A stretch of 64,000 nt of DNA, taken from JAJRXC01 sp047639555 (GTDB taxonomy: Bacteria; Actinomycetota; Acidimicrobiia; Acidimicrobiales; Aldehydirespiratoraceae). Each line of letters begins with the position of its first letter. Position 1 is the stretch's first letter. The notes beneath the pieces are model-generated. The model saw only the letters and a program-made list of their open reading frames with translations. It had not been told where the DNA came from and did no database searches. The DNA is taken from contig JBLIOE010000007.1 in assembly GCA_047639555.1 (NCBI GenBank), forward strand, positions 59,512 to 123,511, written 5' to 3'. Positions 25,077 through 34,944 of the stretch are shown one piece after another. The position numbers were made by a program, and so were the translations under genes.

Positions 25077-27041
25077 CGCGAATGCGTCGGGCGACACTGC
25101 TTCGTTGAGCGGATCGCCGACCAGCACGAAGCCACCGGGATACCGGGCCGCAACGAAGGGGCCCCCGTCCGAGAAGCCGGAGATGTGCGAGATGCCGTCG
25201 GTGGAGACCACGTTGGCCCCGAGCATGGCCGCCAACGCCGCGTCATCAGAAAGGCCGACGCCGCTGAGCACCAGGATCTCGAATTGCGAGACTGCGTCGT
25301 CGCCGGCCACTCCCGCAGTTACGCCCTGCGAGAAGTCGGTAGGTGTCCCGTTCGACAACCATCCTGTCCAGACTTCATCGGCAAATCCGGGCAGCAGATC
25401 AAAGGACCACTCGTATTCCCCGTCCGGAAGTAGTCCGATGTTTTCCGCAACCGGGCTCTCGTAGATCTCGGGTTCGGCAAAGAAGTCGGAGTCCATGCCG
25501 AGTTCTCCGAATCGCATGTAGTCATCCCCGCCGCCGTTGGAGAACCCCTCCGACAGCCCAAAAGGATCGCTCATCAGTTCGACGAAACCGTCGACGGTCG
25601 ACGCCAGCGACTCCGCATCGAGCGATTCGAGCATGCCCATCAACGCGGCCGAACCCGAGCGAACCGGCGACACAAACCAACGTCCGTCGACCTGACGGAG
25701 AACGAGACCACCCCGCGCCGTGCCGAGTGTGCCGATTCCGCTGGTCATCAGCCCTTCGATGCCGAGCCCGGCGAACATCTCGTCATTGCACAACGTCTGT
25801 GTCTCGGGCCCGGAGTACTCGTCATTGGTCGACATCGTGGTGCAGCCGTCGGCCACTTCGACCTCGTAGGAGTAGCCATAACCATCGTCAGTCGAGACGA
25901 GCGTTTGTTCCGGACTGAACAGAACCGCGATCGTCGAGCCGTGAGGGCCCGCCGCGTTGAACTCGAACGAGTCAATCGTGACCGTGGCGAGATCGCCGTC
26001 TGTCACCGCGCTGACAAGGACGTCGTCGACCGACCACACCCAACCATCAGCGCGAGCCGATTCCAGGAATTCGTCGACGGTGGTCTGTGCCTCATCAAGA
26101 AAGAGCGGGGCGTAGTCGTAGAGCGCCGACATCTCCTCGGGGTCCATCATTCCGATGGACGTCGCGATGTCACCATGTTCTATGGCGCCGATCAGGTTGG
26201 TGATCGCCCGTTCTGGGGTGTCGCCGCCAATGGCCGTCACGCGATCGGCCAAATTCGGCAGTTGTTCATTGAGCCCGAGACGAGCGTTCTCGGCCACCGA
26301 GTACCACAGGCTCAAATACCAACGACCGTCTCGCTGGACCGCGACCACCGGAGTCGTGCGGGAAATCATCTGGCCACCGGTGGTCTCCGATGGGGCGAAC
26401 TCACTCGAATCCATCCGATCAGTCACCAACGGGCCAAGCGGTACAGCTGATCCGTCGATGCTCGTGACGTAGCTGCCCCGCTCGATGAAGACGTGGGCGA
26501 GATCGGGGCGGATCTTCACCACAGAAAATTCGAGCCCCCCGAAGTCGAGTTCAATACCGTCTACTGAAGACAGGTCGAGGGTGTCGTCGAAGACTTCGAG
26601 ACGAACGAGTTCGTCGACCATGTCGAATCCGGCATCGATCAAGGTTTCGCGCTCGCTCGGTTCGACGAATTCGACCGCACCGATGAGATCTTCTTCGGCC
26701 AGCGATTGCAGTGCTCCCTCGAGCGCACCCTCGGGCGTGTCGGCACCGCCATCATTTCCGCCGGCGTTGAGCGCAAGATACCCGCCGCCGCCAATCAACA
26801 TGACGGCTGCTCCAAGCGCGAACGCTCGACCCGTCCACTGAGGACCGCCACCGGTGGCGACGATTGGGCCCGTCGAGATCGAGGTGGTTGGGGCGGGCGA
26901 TGCGGTGCTCGCCGAAATGTTTGAGGCCGAAGAAGGGGTGGGCAGCGAAGACGCCGAGGCGGGCGGCGACCACTCGCTCGGAACCGAGGGGGTGAGCGGA
27001 GTCGGGGGCGCCCACTCTTCTGGATTCTCTTCGTTGGTCAT
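25050..27041 (-). CDS. Single-pass exported protein of unknown function
   Basis: A 663-residue protein. A Pro/Ser/Thr-rich cytoplasmic N-terminus (residues 1-68) is followed by one transmembrane helix (71-92, ALGAAVMLIGGGGYLAL) and a large extracytoplasmic part rich in Asp/Glu. That part includes two segments resembling NTF2-like lipoprotein folds (GALEGALQSLAEEDLIGAVEF near 105 and AITNLIGAIEHGDIATSIGM near 295). ATG 27041 was chosen because it overlaps the stop of the upstream membrane gene (ATGA). No catalytic motif was found. Confidence 0.75.
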   Translation of the reverse strand: MTNEENPEEWAPPTPLTPSVPSEWSPPASASSLPTPSSASNISASTASPAPTTSISTGPIVATGGGPQWTGRAFALGAAVMLIGGGGYLALNAGGNDGGADTPEGALEGALQSLAEEDLIGAVEFVEPSERETLIDAGFDMVDELVRLEVFDDTLDLSSVDGIELDFGGLEFSVVKIRPDLAHVFIERGSYVTSIDGSAVPLGPLVTDRMDSSEFAPSETTGGQMISRTTPVVAVQRDGRWYLSLWYSVAENARLGLNEQLPNLADRVTAIGGDTPERAITNLIGAIEHGDIATSIGMMDPEEMSALYDYAPLFLDEAQTTVDEFLESARADGWVWSVDDVLVSAVTDGDLATVTIDSFEFNAAGPHGSTIAVLFSPEQTLVSTDDGYGYSYEVEVADGCTTMSTNDEYSGPETQTLCNDEMFAGLGIEGLMTSGIGTLGTARGGLVLRQVDGRWFVSPVRSGSAALMGMLESLDAESLASTVDGFVELMSDPFGLSEGFSNGGGDDYMRFGELGMDSDFFAEPEIYESPVAENIGLLPDGEYEWSFDLLPGFADEVWTGWLSNGTPTDFSQGVTAGVAGDDAVSQFEILVLSGVGLSDDAALAAMLGANVVSTDGISHISGFSDGGPFVAARYPGGFVLVGDPLNEAVSPDAFALLARLLDA

Positions 27042-27463
27042 GACCAACCCTTCGACCGCGACAACGCCGCCATGAGTATCAGACTCGCAAGCAGAGTTGT
27101 TGTCAGGCCCGCGACGACGCCCAGAAATGCCCCCCACAAGAGAGCAAACGGCGAGGTCATCACAGTGAGAAAGGCAAGCGTCAGAACTGGTCCCACCGGC
27201 AACAAGAGCCAGGCACTCACCTGCGCGCGCCCCCAGGCGATCGCAACAAGCGCGAGTCCCGTGAGCACCGGTATCGCCACCCAAGCCGACATCGCGAGCC
27301 ATTCGCGAGAACCCTCCAGTACCCGCAACGCGCTGGCCGAGTCCAACAACTCGATCGACGAACGTTGTCGTTGCCCGCTGCGCAACCAGGGTGCGAACAG
27401 GCTCGCCACCGAAACCAACGCGACCGCCACGGGCGCCCACCCCGAAATCGCACGCCCTCGCAT
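27038..27463 (-). CDS. Small four-helix membrane protein
   Basis: A 141-residue integral membrane protein with about four helices (near residues 10-27, 57-75, 84-103 and 108-131). The periplasmic first loop contains RSGQRQRSSIELLDSASAL, a pattern reminiscent of small actinomycete Trp-associated membrane proteins. It overlaps the 663-residue exported protein gene by four bases, so the two probably act together. Confidence 0.7.
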   Translation of the reverse strand: MRGRAISGWAPVAVALVSVASLFAPWLRSGQRQRSSIELLDSASALRVLEGSREWLAMSAWVAIPVLTGLALVAIAWGRAQVSAWLLLPVGPVLTLAFLTVMTSPFALLWGAFLGVVAGLTTTLLASLILMAALSRSKGWS

Positions 27464-27504
27464 CCCGGCAACTTAGCGGTCTCCAGTCCTACCAAAACAG
27501 GAAA

Positions 27505-27529
27505 CGACCCGAGCACAAGGCCCGGGTCG
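27505..27529 (-). terminator. Rho-independent terminator of groESL
   Basis: On the minus strand CGACCCG pairs with CGGGTCG across a GC-rich loop, followed by TTTCCTGTTTT. It lies about 40 bases after the groEL stop. Confidence 0.75.
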
Positions 27530-27570
27530 CTTCAAGTAATCGGCGTGAGCCGATGCAAATCCCGAGGGAT

Positions 27571-29220
<1,650 letters not shown>

Positions 29221-29230
29221 GTGAAGTCAC

Positions 29231-29521
29231 TCAGCCGATCTTGGCGAGTACGTCGCGGGCGTTGAGGATGAGGAGTTCTTCGCCCTCGTTGGTGATTTCG
29301 GTGCCGCCGTACTTGCTGTAAACGACGGTGTCGCCAACCGCGACATCGATGGGGATGATGTCGCCGGTCTGATCAGAGCGGCGGCCGGGGCCGACGGCGA
29401 TGACTTCACCCTGCTGGGGCTTTTCTTGGGCGGTGTCGGGAATCACCAGACCGCTAGCGGTCGTGGATTCCGCTTCGTTGGAACGGACCACAATACGGTC
29501 CTCTAGGGGTTGCAAGCTCAT
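29231..29521 (-). CDS. groES: Co-chaperonin GroES (Hsp10)
   Basis: The 96-residue lid of GroEL. It has LQPLEDRIVVR at the N-terminus, the mobile loop (ESTTASGLVIPDTAQEKPQQG in its usual place) and the roof YSKYGGTEI. ATG 29521 follows GGAGG at five bases, so an upstream in-frame extension was rejected. Confidence 0.98.
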   Translation of the reverse strand: MSLQPLEDRIVVRSNEAESTTASGLVIPDTAQEKPQQGEVIAVGPGRRSDQTGDIIPIDVAVGDTVVYSKYGGTEITNEGEELLILNARDVLAKIG

Positions 29522-29578
29522 TCGATCCTCCGAGATCATTTCGATGTGAGACACGTTGTCTATTGACCGAGTGCTGCG

Positions 29579-29605
29579 TTAGCACTCGAGCATGCCGAGT
29601 GCTAA
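29579..29605 (-). promoter_or_regulatory. CIRCE element (HrcA operator) of groESL
   Basis: A perfect TTAGCACTC-N9-GAGTGCTAA inverted repeat 57 bases upstream of the groES start. CIRCE is the established HrcA repressor site. A further GAGTGCT half-site at 29569-29575 forms a second, tighter palindrome with the 29581-29587 arm. hrcA is not in this window. Confidence 0.95.
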
Positions 29606-30100
29606 CGATAGAGCAAGTAAGGGCGTGGACAACTGCGGATCGGCGAGTATTTTCTCGCTTTCCACATCTTCTTTGGAGGATTCTTCGTCGAATTCGTCGA
29701 ATTCTTCACCTCCAGCGTCGTTGAGCGCCTCGCCGATCAGCCCCATCAGGCCGCGAGCGGTCTGCGCAACTCGCGTATCAGCGATGCCGACGAGGGTCGT
29801 TAAACCCGTCAGATCAGCGTTTCCCGGCTGTTCGATGACCGCCGCCGACCCGCCATCGACCGCGCTAAGCCGGGAGCGGAGTCGATCCTCAGTGGCCGAC
29901 GGTTCGGAAGGCCAGCGAGAACATCGGTTGCCGTAGTCCGGGGTTGCGATGTGAGGGTTTTGGGCGTGGAGCGACAGGTGCGCCACCTCGAGAAGCGGGA
30001 TGAGCCTGCCGAGATGGGCGACCTCGGCCCGTTGGGCCGCCAGATCCGCTCGGCTTTGCACTTCACGTTCGGGCGAAGACGTCGTGACTTCGGTGAGCAC
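29579..30100 (-). CDS. Hypothetical protein upstream of groES
   Basis: A 173-residue open frame from GTG 30100. It is helical, with an acidic run near the end (EEFDEFDEESSKEDVESEK), and no family was recognised. Its last codons, LALGMLEC and the TAA stop, lie exactly on the CIRCE element, which is unusual for a real gene end. It fills an otherwise empty 500-base gap and its codon use is not clearly atypical, so it is kept with low confidence. Confidence 0.4.
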   Translation of the reverse strand: MLTEVTTSSPEREVQSRADLAAQRAEVAHLGRLIPLLEVAHLSLHAQNPHIATPDYGNRCSRWPSEPSATEDRLRSRLSAVDGGSAAVIEQPGNADLTGLTTLVGIADTRVAQTARGLMGLIGEALNDAGGEEFDEFDEESSKEDVESEKILADPQLSTPLLALSLALGMLEC

Positions 30101-30290
30101 CAGCCGTGACCAAGGAAATGAGGGCTGTCATCGCGAAGCTGGCTCGGACTCCGCGCTGGAACCGCGCGTCCAGCGGCGTGTCCTTTTCGACAAAACGATC
30201 CATGATGCGTGTCACATCATCCCAATCGTCCCGAGGCCTTGTCGCCTCAGGGGCGACCGACCAACGTCATCAACCAACCGGCCGAATGAC

Positions 30291-31319
30291 TCAGGAAATC
30301 GGTAAGCGCAACGACGGATTCGCGCCAACTTCCAGGCCAGACGGGCCATCCGCCCGAAGCCGCCACCAACCCGCGGCCGCGACCATTGCCGCGTTGTCAG
30401 TACACATGGCCCTACTCGGAAGAAAGGCGCGAAGGCCATCAGCCTCCGCCGCGGCCGCCATCTTTTCACGCAGGCGACTGTTCGCCGCAACACCTCCGGC
30501 CAGACACAATCCGCGGGCGCCGTGTTCCTTTGCCGCTCGTCGCGCCTTCGTGACCAGGACATCGGCCACGGCCTCTTGAAACGAGGCGGCGACGTCGGCC
30601 ACGGCGGCATCCGGGTTCTTGCGGACATAATTGACCACCGACGTCTTCACCCCACTGAAGGAGAAGTTGTAGCCGTCGTTCATCATGGCGCGCGGGAAGG
30701 CAATGGCATCCCGGTCGCCGTCGCCACTCAACCGGTCGATGGCAGGGCCGCCGGGGTAACCCAACTCCAGGCAACGGGCGACCTTGTCGAATGCTTCGCC
30801 CGCGGCATCATCGACCGTCGAACCAAGCACTCGGTACCGCAGGTGGCCTTCCATCAGAATGAGCATCGTGTGGCCGCCCGAGACAAGAGCGATCACCAGC
30901 GGCATCTCGAGGTCGGGATCTTCAAGGAACGCGGCGTAGAGGTGCGCCTCCAAATGGTTGACCGCCACGAACGGCACATCCCACGCCATCGCCATCGCCT
31001 TCGCCGCAGAAACACCAACGAGTAAGGCTCCGACAAGACCGGGGCCATGGGTCGCCGCCACCGCGTCGATTCCCTCGCCGGTGAGGTTCGCTTCGGCCAG
31101 CGCCTCTTCGACTACGGGCATGATCTGCTCGACGTGGGCCCGACTCGCGACCTCTGGCACCACGCCGCCGTATTTTGCGTGAATATCGATCTGACTCGAG
31201 ACGATGCTCGACCGGACATCAGACGCTCGCGAGACAACCGCAGCCGCGGTTTCATCGCAGCTGGTCTCGATACCGAGAATCACATCGGACGTGGTGGAAG
31301 AATGGGCAGCGTTGGTCAT
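30291..31319 (-). CDS. tsaD: tRNA N6-adenosine threonylcarbamoyltransferase
   Basis: Transfers the threonylcarbamoyl group to A37 of ANN-decoding tRNAs. 342 residues. It has the ILGIETSCDET start, the metal-site motif NHLEAHLYA (near residue 108), SGGHT (near 134) and the phosphate loop region GVAANSRLR. ATG 31319 overlaps the rimI stop (ATGA). Last gene of an eight-gene overlapping chain; its partners TsaB and TsaE are in the same chain. Confidence 0.97.
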   Translation of the reverse strand: MTNAAHSSTTSDVILGIETSCDETAAAVVSRASDVRSSIVSSQIDIHAKYGGVVPEVASRAHVEQIMPVVEEALAEANLTGEGIDAVAATHGPGLVGALLVGVSAAKAMAMAWDVPFVAVNHLEAHLYAAFLEDPDLEMPLVIALVSGGHTMLILMEGHLRYRVLGSTVDDAAGEAFDKVARCLELGYPGGPAIDRLSGDGDRDAIAFPRAMMNDGYNFSFSGVKTSVVNYVRKNPDAAVADVAASFQEAVADVLVTKARRAAKEHGARGLCLAGGVAANSRLREKMAAAAEADGLRAFLPSRAMCTDNAAMVAAAGWWRLRADGPSGLEVGANPSLRLPIS

Positions 31320-31840
31320 GCGTTTGTTCCCATCGGTGGACAACCAATCTCCGCGGCAACCCGATCGATCCGATCGCGAATGTCGTCGGAGTCGAGGTCG
31401 TGGAGCCACATGATGATGCCGTCGTCGGTCGGCGCGGAGTAGTAGCCGGGGCGAACGCCACCGGGTTGGAAGCCGAAGCGGGAATAGAGGCGCTGGGCGC
31501 GGCGGTCCGCGGCTCGGACTTCGAGTGTTGACGACAATGAACCATGCCGCCGCGCGGCCGAGAGCAGTTGTACGAGGAGGGTGGACGCGATCCCCCGCCC
31601 CTCCTGCTCCGACTTCACCGCAACGGTGGTGACGTGGGCCTCATCGAGCACAAAGAGCAGACCGGCGTGGCCCACAACTTCATCGCCGTCGAGCGCGACG
31701 AGGTGGAGTCGATCAGCGGCGTCGAGTTCCTTGCGCCATGTCGCGACCGACCAGGGGTTGGGGTAGGCCTCAACGTCGATTGCCTGGACCGCATCGATGT
31801 CGCGGGGGGCCATGGCGGAAATATCGAGCATGGTCATCAT
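31316..31840 (-). CDS. rimI: Ribosomal protein S18-alanine N-acetyltransferase-like GNAT
   Basis: A 174-residue GNAT acetyltransferase. The acetyl-CoA loop reads VKSEQEGRGIASTLL (near residue 80), preceded by VTTVAV; the ending RLYSRFGFQPGGVRPGYYS is typical of RimI. The position between tsaB and tsaD is the usual one for rimI. ATG 31840 overlaps the tsaB stop; ATG 31837 and 31831 are alternatives. Confidence 0.9.
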   Translation of the reverse strand: MMTMLDISAMAPRDIDAVQAIDVEAYPNPWSVATWRKELDAADRLHLVALDGDEVVGHAGLLFVLDEAHVTTVAVKSEQEGRGIASTLLVQLLSAARRHGSLSSTLEVRAADRRAQRLYSRFGFQPGGVRPGYYSAPTDDGIIMWLHDLDSDDIRDRIDRVAAEIGCPPMGTNA

Positions 31841-32505
31841 TTGTCGCCCTCCCACTTCGCGACCGCGTCAGGGCGGCGCAGATAGAGCGGCTCGATGAGG
31901 TGAGGGGCAACGGCATCGTCGACCGACCGCAGCGCAAGCCGCAGCACGGCATCAGGCAACGGATATGGCGTCGAGACTTCATCGACGAGGCCACCACAAG
32001 CCTCGATGACTTCCCGATACACCAGGGCGCCATCACCCACGAAACGGGTGCCAGCGGCGATCACGATCGCGTCGGGTTTCGCGACGGCCGGGTCGCTCCC
32101 CGAGGTGCCATTGTCGGCCGAGAACGTCGCGTGGAACACTTCGCCCCGACGGGCGTCGATCGCGACAACAGTGGGCGCCGTGACTGACGCCGCATCGGCA
32201 ATCGCGGCCAGCGAGGTAACGCTGATCATGTGGATCCCGAGGGTGTGGGCCAGCGCTCGCCCGGTGGTGATGCCGACCCTCAGCCCCGTGTAGAGGCCCG
32301 GCCCGACGTCGACGGCGATCGCATCGAGATCCGCGAGAGTCACTCCGGCTTGGCCAAGGACAAACTCAATCTGCGGCGCCAATGACTCCGCATGACGCCG
32401 ACCCCGGGTTGAGTAGGTCGCGCCGAGCACGCCATCGGGCGTACCCACCGCACAGCCGACACAAGAGGTGGCCGACTCGATGGCGAGGATCAGCGGGCCA
32501 CTCAT
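31837..32505 (-). CDS. tsaB: tRNA threonylcarbamoyladenosine biosynthesis protein TsaB
   Basis: The inactive ASKHA-fold partner of TsaD, 222 residues. It begins ILAIESATSCVGCAV and has the segments RRHAESLAPQI and VDVGPGLYTGLRVG (near residue 70). ATG 32505 overlaps the tsaE stop (ATGA); a longer frame inside tsaE was rejected. Confidence 0.95.
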   Translation of the reverse strand: MSGPLILAIESATSCVGCAVGTPDGVLGATYSTRGRRHAESLAPQIEFVLGQAGVTLADLDAIAVDVGPGLYTGLRVGITTGRALAHTLGIHMISVTSLAAIADAASVTAPTVVAIDARRGEVFHATFSADNGTSGSDPAVAKPDAIVIAAGTRFVGDGALVYREVIEACGGLVDEVSTPYPLPDAVLRLALRSVDDAVAPHLIEPLYLRRPDAVAKWEGDK

Positions 32506-32993
32506 GACGTCCACGTTTCTAATGCCGCCGCCAGCGCATCTCGACGCTCGGTCCACCGAGGGCCGACCAGCGTGAAATCAAGACGACGATCGTCGTCGCC
32601 GTCCTCATATCGAATACGCACTTCGAGCCGATCCTCGGGAAGCGTCGGGCGAATTATGTCGCCCCATTCCACGAGGGTGACACCATCATCGAGAAGTTCA
32701 TCGATAGCGAGGTCGGCCGCCTCGGCGAGGGACTCGAGGCGGTACACATCAAGATGGTTGACCGCCATATCGCCCTCGTATCGGTTGGCGAGAGTGAAGG
32801 TGGGACTCGTCACCGGCTCATCAACACCGAGCGCACGAGCGAGGCCTTGTGTGAATGCAGTCTTTCCTGCGCCAAGGTCGCCGACAAGAACGAGGAGGTC
32901 TCCCTCTTGGATCACCGAGGCCATCGAAGCGGCCAGTGACTGCGTGTGCGCGACCGCGGAGGTAGTGCAACTGAGGTGTGGGCCGGAATTCAC
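32502..32993 (-). CDS. tsaE: tRNA threonylcarbamoyladenosine biosynthesis ATPase TsaE
   Basis: The ATPase of the t6A complex, 163 residues. Walker A is GDLGAGKT (K44). Also seen are VTSPTFTL and HLDVYRL, and LVEWGD near residue 110, all family signatures. GTG 32993 overlaps the peptidase stop. Confidence 0.96.
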   Translation of the reverse strand: MNSGPHLSCTTSAVAHTQSLAASMASVIQEGDLLVLVGDLGAGKTAFTQGLARALGVDEPVTSPTFTLANRYEGDMAVNHLDVYRLESLAEAADLAIDELLDDGVTLVEWGDIIRPTLPEDRLEVRIRYEDGDDDRRLDFTLVGPRWTERRDALAAALETWTS

Positions 32994-33859
32994 CCTTCGA
33001 TGCTACCGACCGACTCCCTCACGGCCTGCTCCACCGCAACAACAGCCATGAGCCGCACATCGTCGACATGGGCCTCAACCACTCCGGTTGCCGCCGAGAC
33101 AAAGGCGTCTCCATCACTCCGCATGTGCGGGGGCGTGACCGCGCGAGCCAAGCCGTCGTGGGCACCCTCGGCGACAAGTCGGCAACCCACCTTGTCGAGG
33201 GCGGCGTTGGTGACGACCAAACCAATCGTGGTGTTCGTTCCGAAGGATTCTCGGTCGGGCCACGAATCGAACGAACCGTCGAGTACCGCCTGAACCGTCG
33301 TGCCGTCATCGATATCGCCAGCCGCGTTCGTCGCAACGATCGCGGTTAACGCGAGATCACCACGTTGAACATTGACGATCCCAAGCCCGCCGGGCTTGGC
33401 AAACTCGGGGCCCCGCCACTTCCCAACCATCGCGCCAGTGCCGGCGCCGATACGACCCACCGCCGGAGAGTCGGTGGCCGAAGCGATCGCCGATGCGCCG
33501 GCTTCGGCATCGGGGAACACATCGGCACGCCCGACCCCAAGGTCATAAAGGGCCAGAGCGACCACGATTGGCACTGGTCCATGGGCCGTCGGGAATCCCC
33601 GTTCCTCGGCGACGAGCTCTCGCATCACTCCATCAGCCGCCGCGAGACCGAAGGCCGAACCGCCCGACAGCACAACCGCATCGACCGCGCCGACGAGTCG
33701 GGTTGGATCGAGCAGGGCGAACTCGCGGCTCGCCGGCGCGCCACCGCGCACTTCGCCCGATGCCACCGTGGCTTCCGGGAGACGGATCACCGTGCAACCG
33801 GTCTGGCCAACGGCATCAGTCCAGTGCCCAACGGTCACTCCAGGAACGGCGAGCCTCAC
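32990..33859 (-). CDS. S58/P1-family peptidase (DmpA/NylC type)
   Basis: A 289-residue N-terminal-nucleophile hydrolase of the aminopeptidase DmpA/6-aminohexanoate oligomer hydrolase family. The likely self-cleavage site is N209-T210 in GTNTTIGLVVTNA, which would make T210 the nucleophile. Other family features are VLSGGSAFGLAAADGVM (near 62) and GRIGAGTGAMVGKW (near 135). Substrate unknown. GTG 33859 overlaps the stop of the glycosyltransferase gene (GTGA). Confidence 0.9.
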   Translation of the reverse strand: MRLAVPGVTVGHWTDAVGQTGCTVIRLPEATVASGEVRGGAPASREFALLDPTRLVGAVDAVVLSGGSAFGLAAADGVMRELVAEERGFPTAHGPVPIVVALALYDLGVGRADVFPDAEAGASAIASATDSPAVGRIGAGTGAMVGKWRGPEFAKPGGLGIVNVQRGDLALTAIVATNAAGDIDDGTTVQAVLDGSFDSWPDRESFGTNTTIGLVVTNAALDKVGCRLVAEGAHDGLARAVTPPHMRSDGDAFVSAATGVVEAHVDDVRLMAVVAVEQAVRESVGSIEG

Positions 33860-34944
33860 GTCTCACACGCTAGTTCGATCGCTTCGTCATACTGCGGTGC
33901 CACGTTCGTCCACGCGAATCGGTGCATGGATGCGGCGAGCCCGTCGACCGCGGCGACGCTGGCCGGCAGGTCGACCAACACCCGCTGCAGCCGCGGTCGA
34001 AGTCCACCCGCTGGGTAAAGCGCGGTCTCGTGATACATCGCCGGAATCGTCTCGGGATACGCCAGCGCGTTCGGGAGCACCGGCACAGCGCCGGCACTCA
34101 CGGCTTCGGCAACGGCAATCCCGAAGAACTCATTTCGCGCCGCAGACACCACCACGTGGGCCTCCTCCAGGAGACGTCCATAGTCCGCCTGCGATTGCCG
34201 GCCGCGAGCCACGACACGGCCGCCCAGCCGATCGAGCAGGGGATGAATGGTGTCGGCTTCTCCGCCACCGTCGTCCCCGACAACAGCGACTCGAAACGCC
34301 ACACCATCATCGGCGAGACGGATGAGGGCGCGCACGACGGCGCCGACGTCGTTGTCGTGATGCCATCGTTGGTTCGACACAACGAGGGGCGCTCCGACGA
34401 TCGGTTTCGTCACCGCCTCGATCGGCTCGATACCCACCGGGAGAATCTGCATCTTCATCGCGACCGACTCCAGCAGATGATGGTGCGAGGCGTCCGGGAC
34501 CGCGTTCAAGAATTCGGGCAACGCCGCGAGCAGTGAGTCGCGATGGAAGGCGCTGTTGCACCACACCTGATCGGCAGCCACAAGGTTGCGCCACGTGGTC
34601 CATGCGAGCCCGGCATCGAGTGCCTCGCCATCTTGGCGGGGGTAGGTGAGCTGGTTCTCGTGGAGGTAGAGAACCACCGCGACGCCACCGTGAGACCGAC
34701 GGGTGTGGGTGATCAGGTCGGCGAGGTCAATCATGTCGGAAGCCACGATCGCGTCGACCGGCCCATCAGCATCGACCATCTCTGCGGCGAGGGTGATCGC
34801 GCTGCCTCGCATTCGCCAGCGCCACGACCGCGCCGGCAGTGTGAACGTTCGGATCTGATGCCGGCTATGGGCTCGCCATCCGTCGACCCATGCCTGGTGA
34901 GAGCCCCCATAGAAGGGCTCGACGAGATCGACGTTGAGGGTCAT
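33856..34944 (-). CDS. Probable tRNA-queuosine alpha-mannosyltransferase (QTMAN/GTDC1-like)
   Basis: A 362-residue GT4-type glycosyltransferase. Its N-terminus matches the DUF3524 domain of the eukaryotic queuosine-tRNA mannosyltransferase: EPFYGGSHQAWVDGW, LPARSWRWRMRGSA, then YLHENQLTYP and NSAFHRDSLL. The C-terminal part has SNQRWHHDND and ARNEFFGIAVAEAVSAGAVP. These pairings follow the known protein in order. Activity on Q-tRNA is inferred from the family; placement beside tsa genes fits tRNA modification. ATG 34944 overlaps the nnr stop; the longer frame lies inside nnr. Confidence 0.78.
   Translation of the reverse strand: MTLNVDLVEPFYGGSHQAWVDGWRAHSRHQIRTFTLPARSWRWRMRGSAITLAAEMVDADGPVDAIVASDMIDLADLITHTRRSHGGVAVVLYLHENQLTYPRQDGEALDAGLAWTTWRNLVAADQVWCNSAFHRDSLLAALPEFLNAVPDASHHHLLESVAMKMQILPVGIEPIEAVTKPIVGAPLVVSNQRWHHDNDVGAVVRALIRLADDGVAFRVAVVGDDGGGEADTIHPLLDRLGGRVVARGRQSQADYGRLLEEAHVVVSAARNEFFGIAVAEAVSAGAVPVLPNALAYPETIPAMYHETALYPAGGLRPRLQRVLVDLPASVAAVDGLAASMHRFAWTNVAPQYDEAIELACET

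Noticed and set aside
30101..30290. Possible gene or terminator after tsaD
   Set aside because: Only a weak GAGGC/GCCTC stem without a T-run is seen, and the open frames here are shadows of tsaD.
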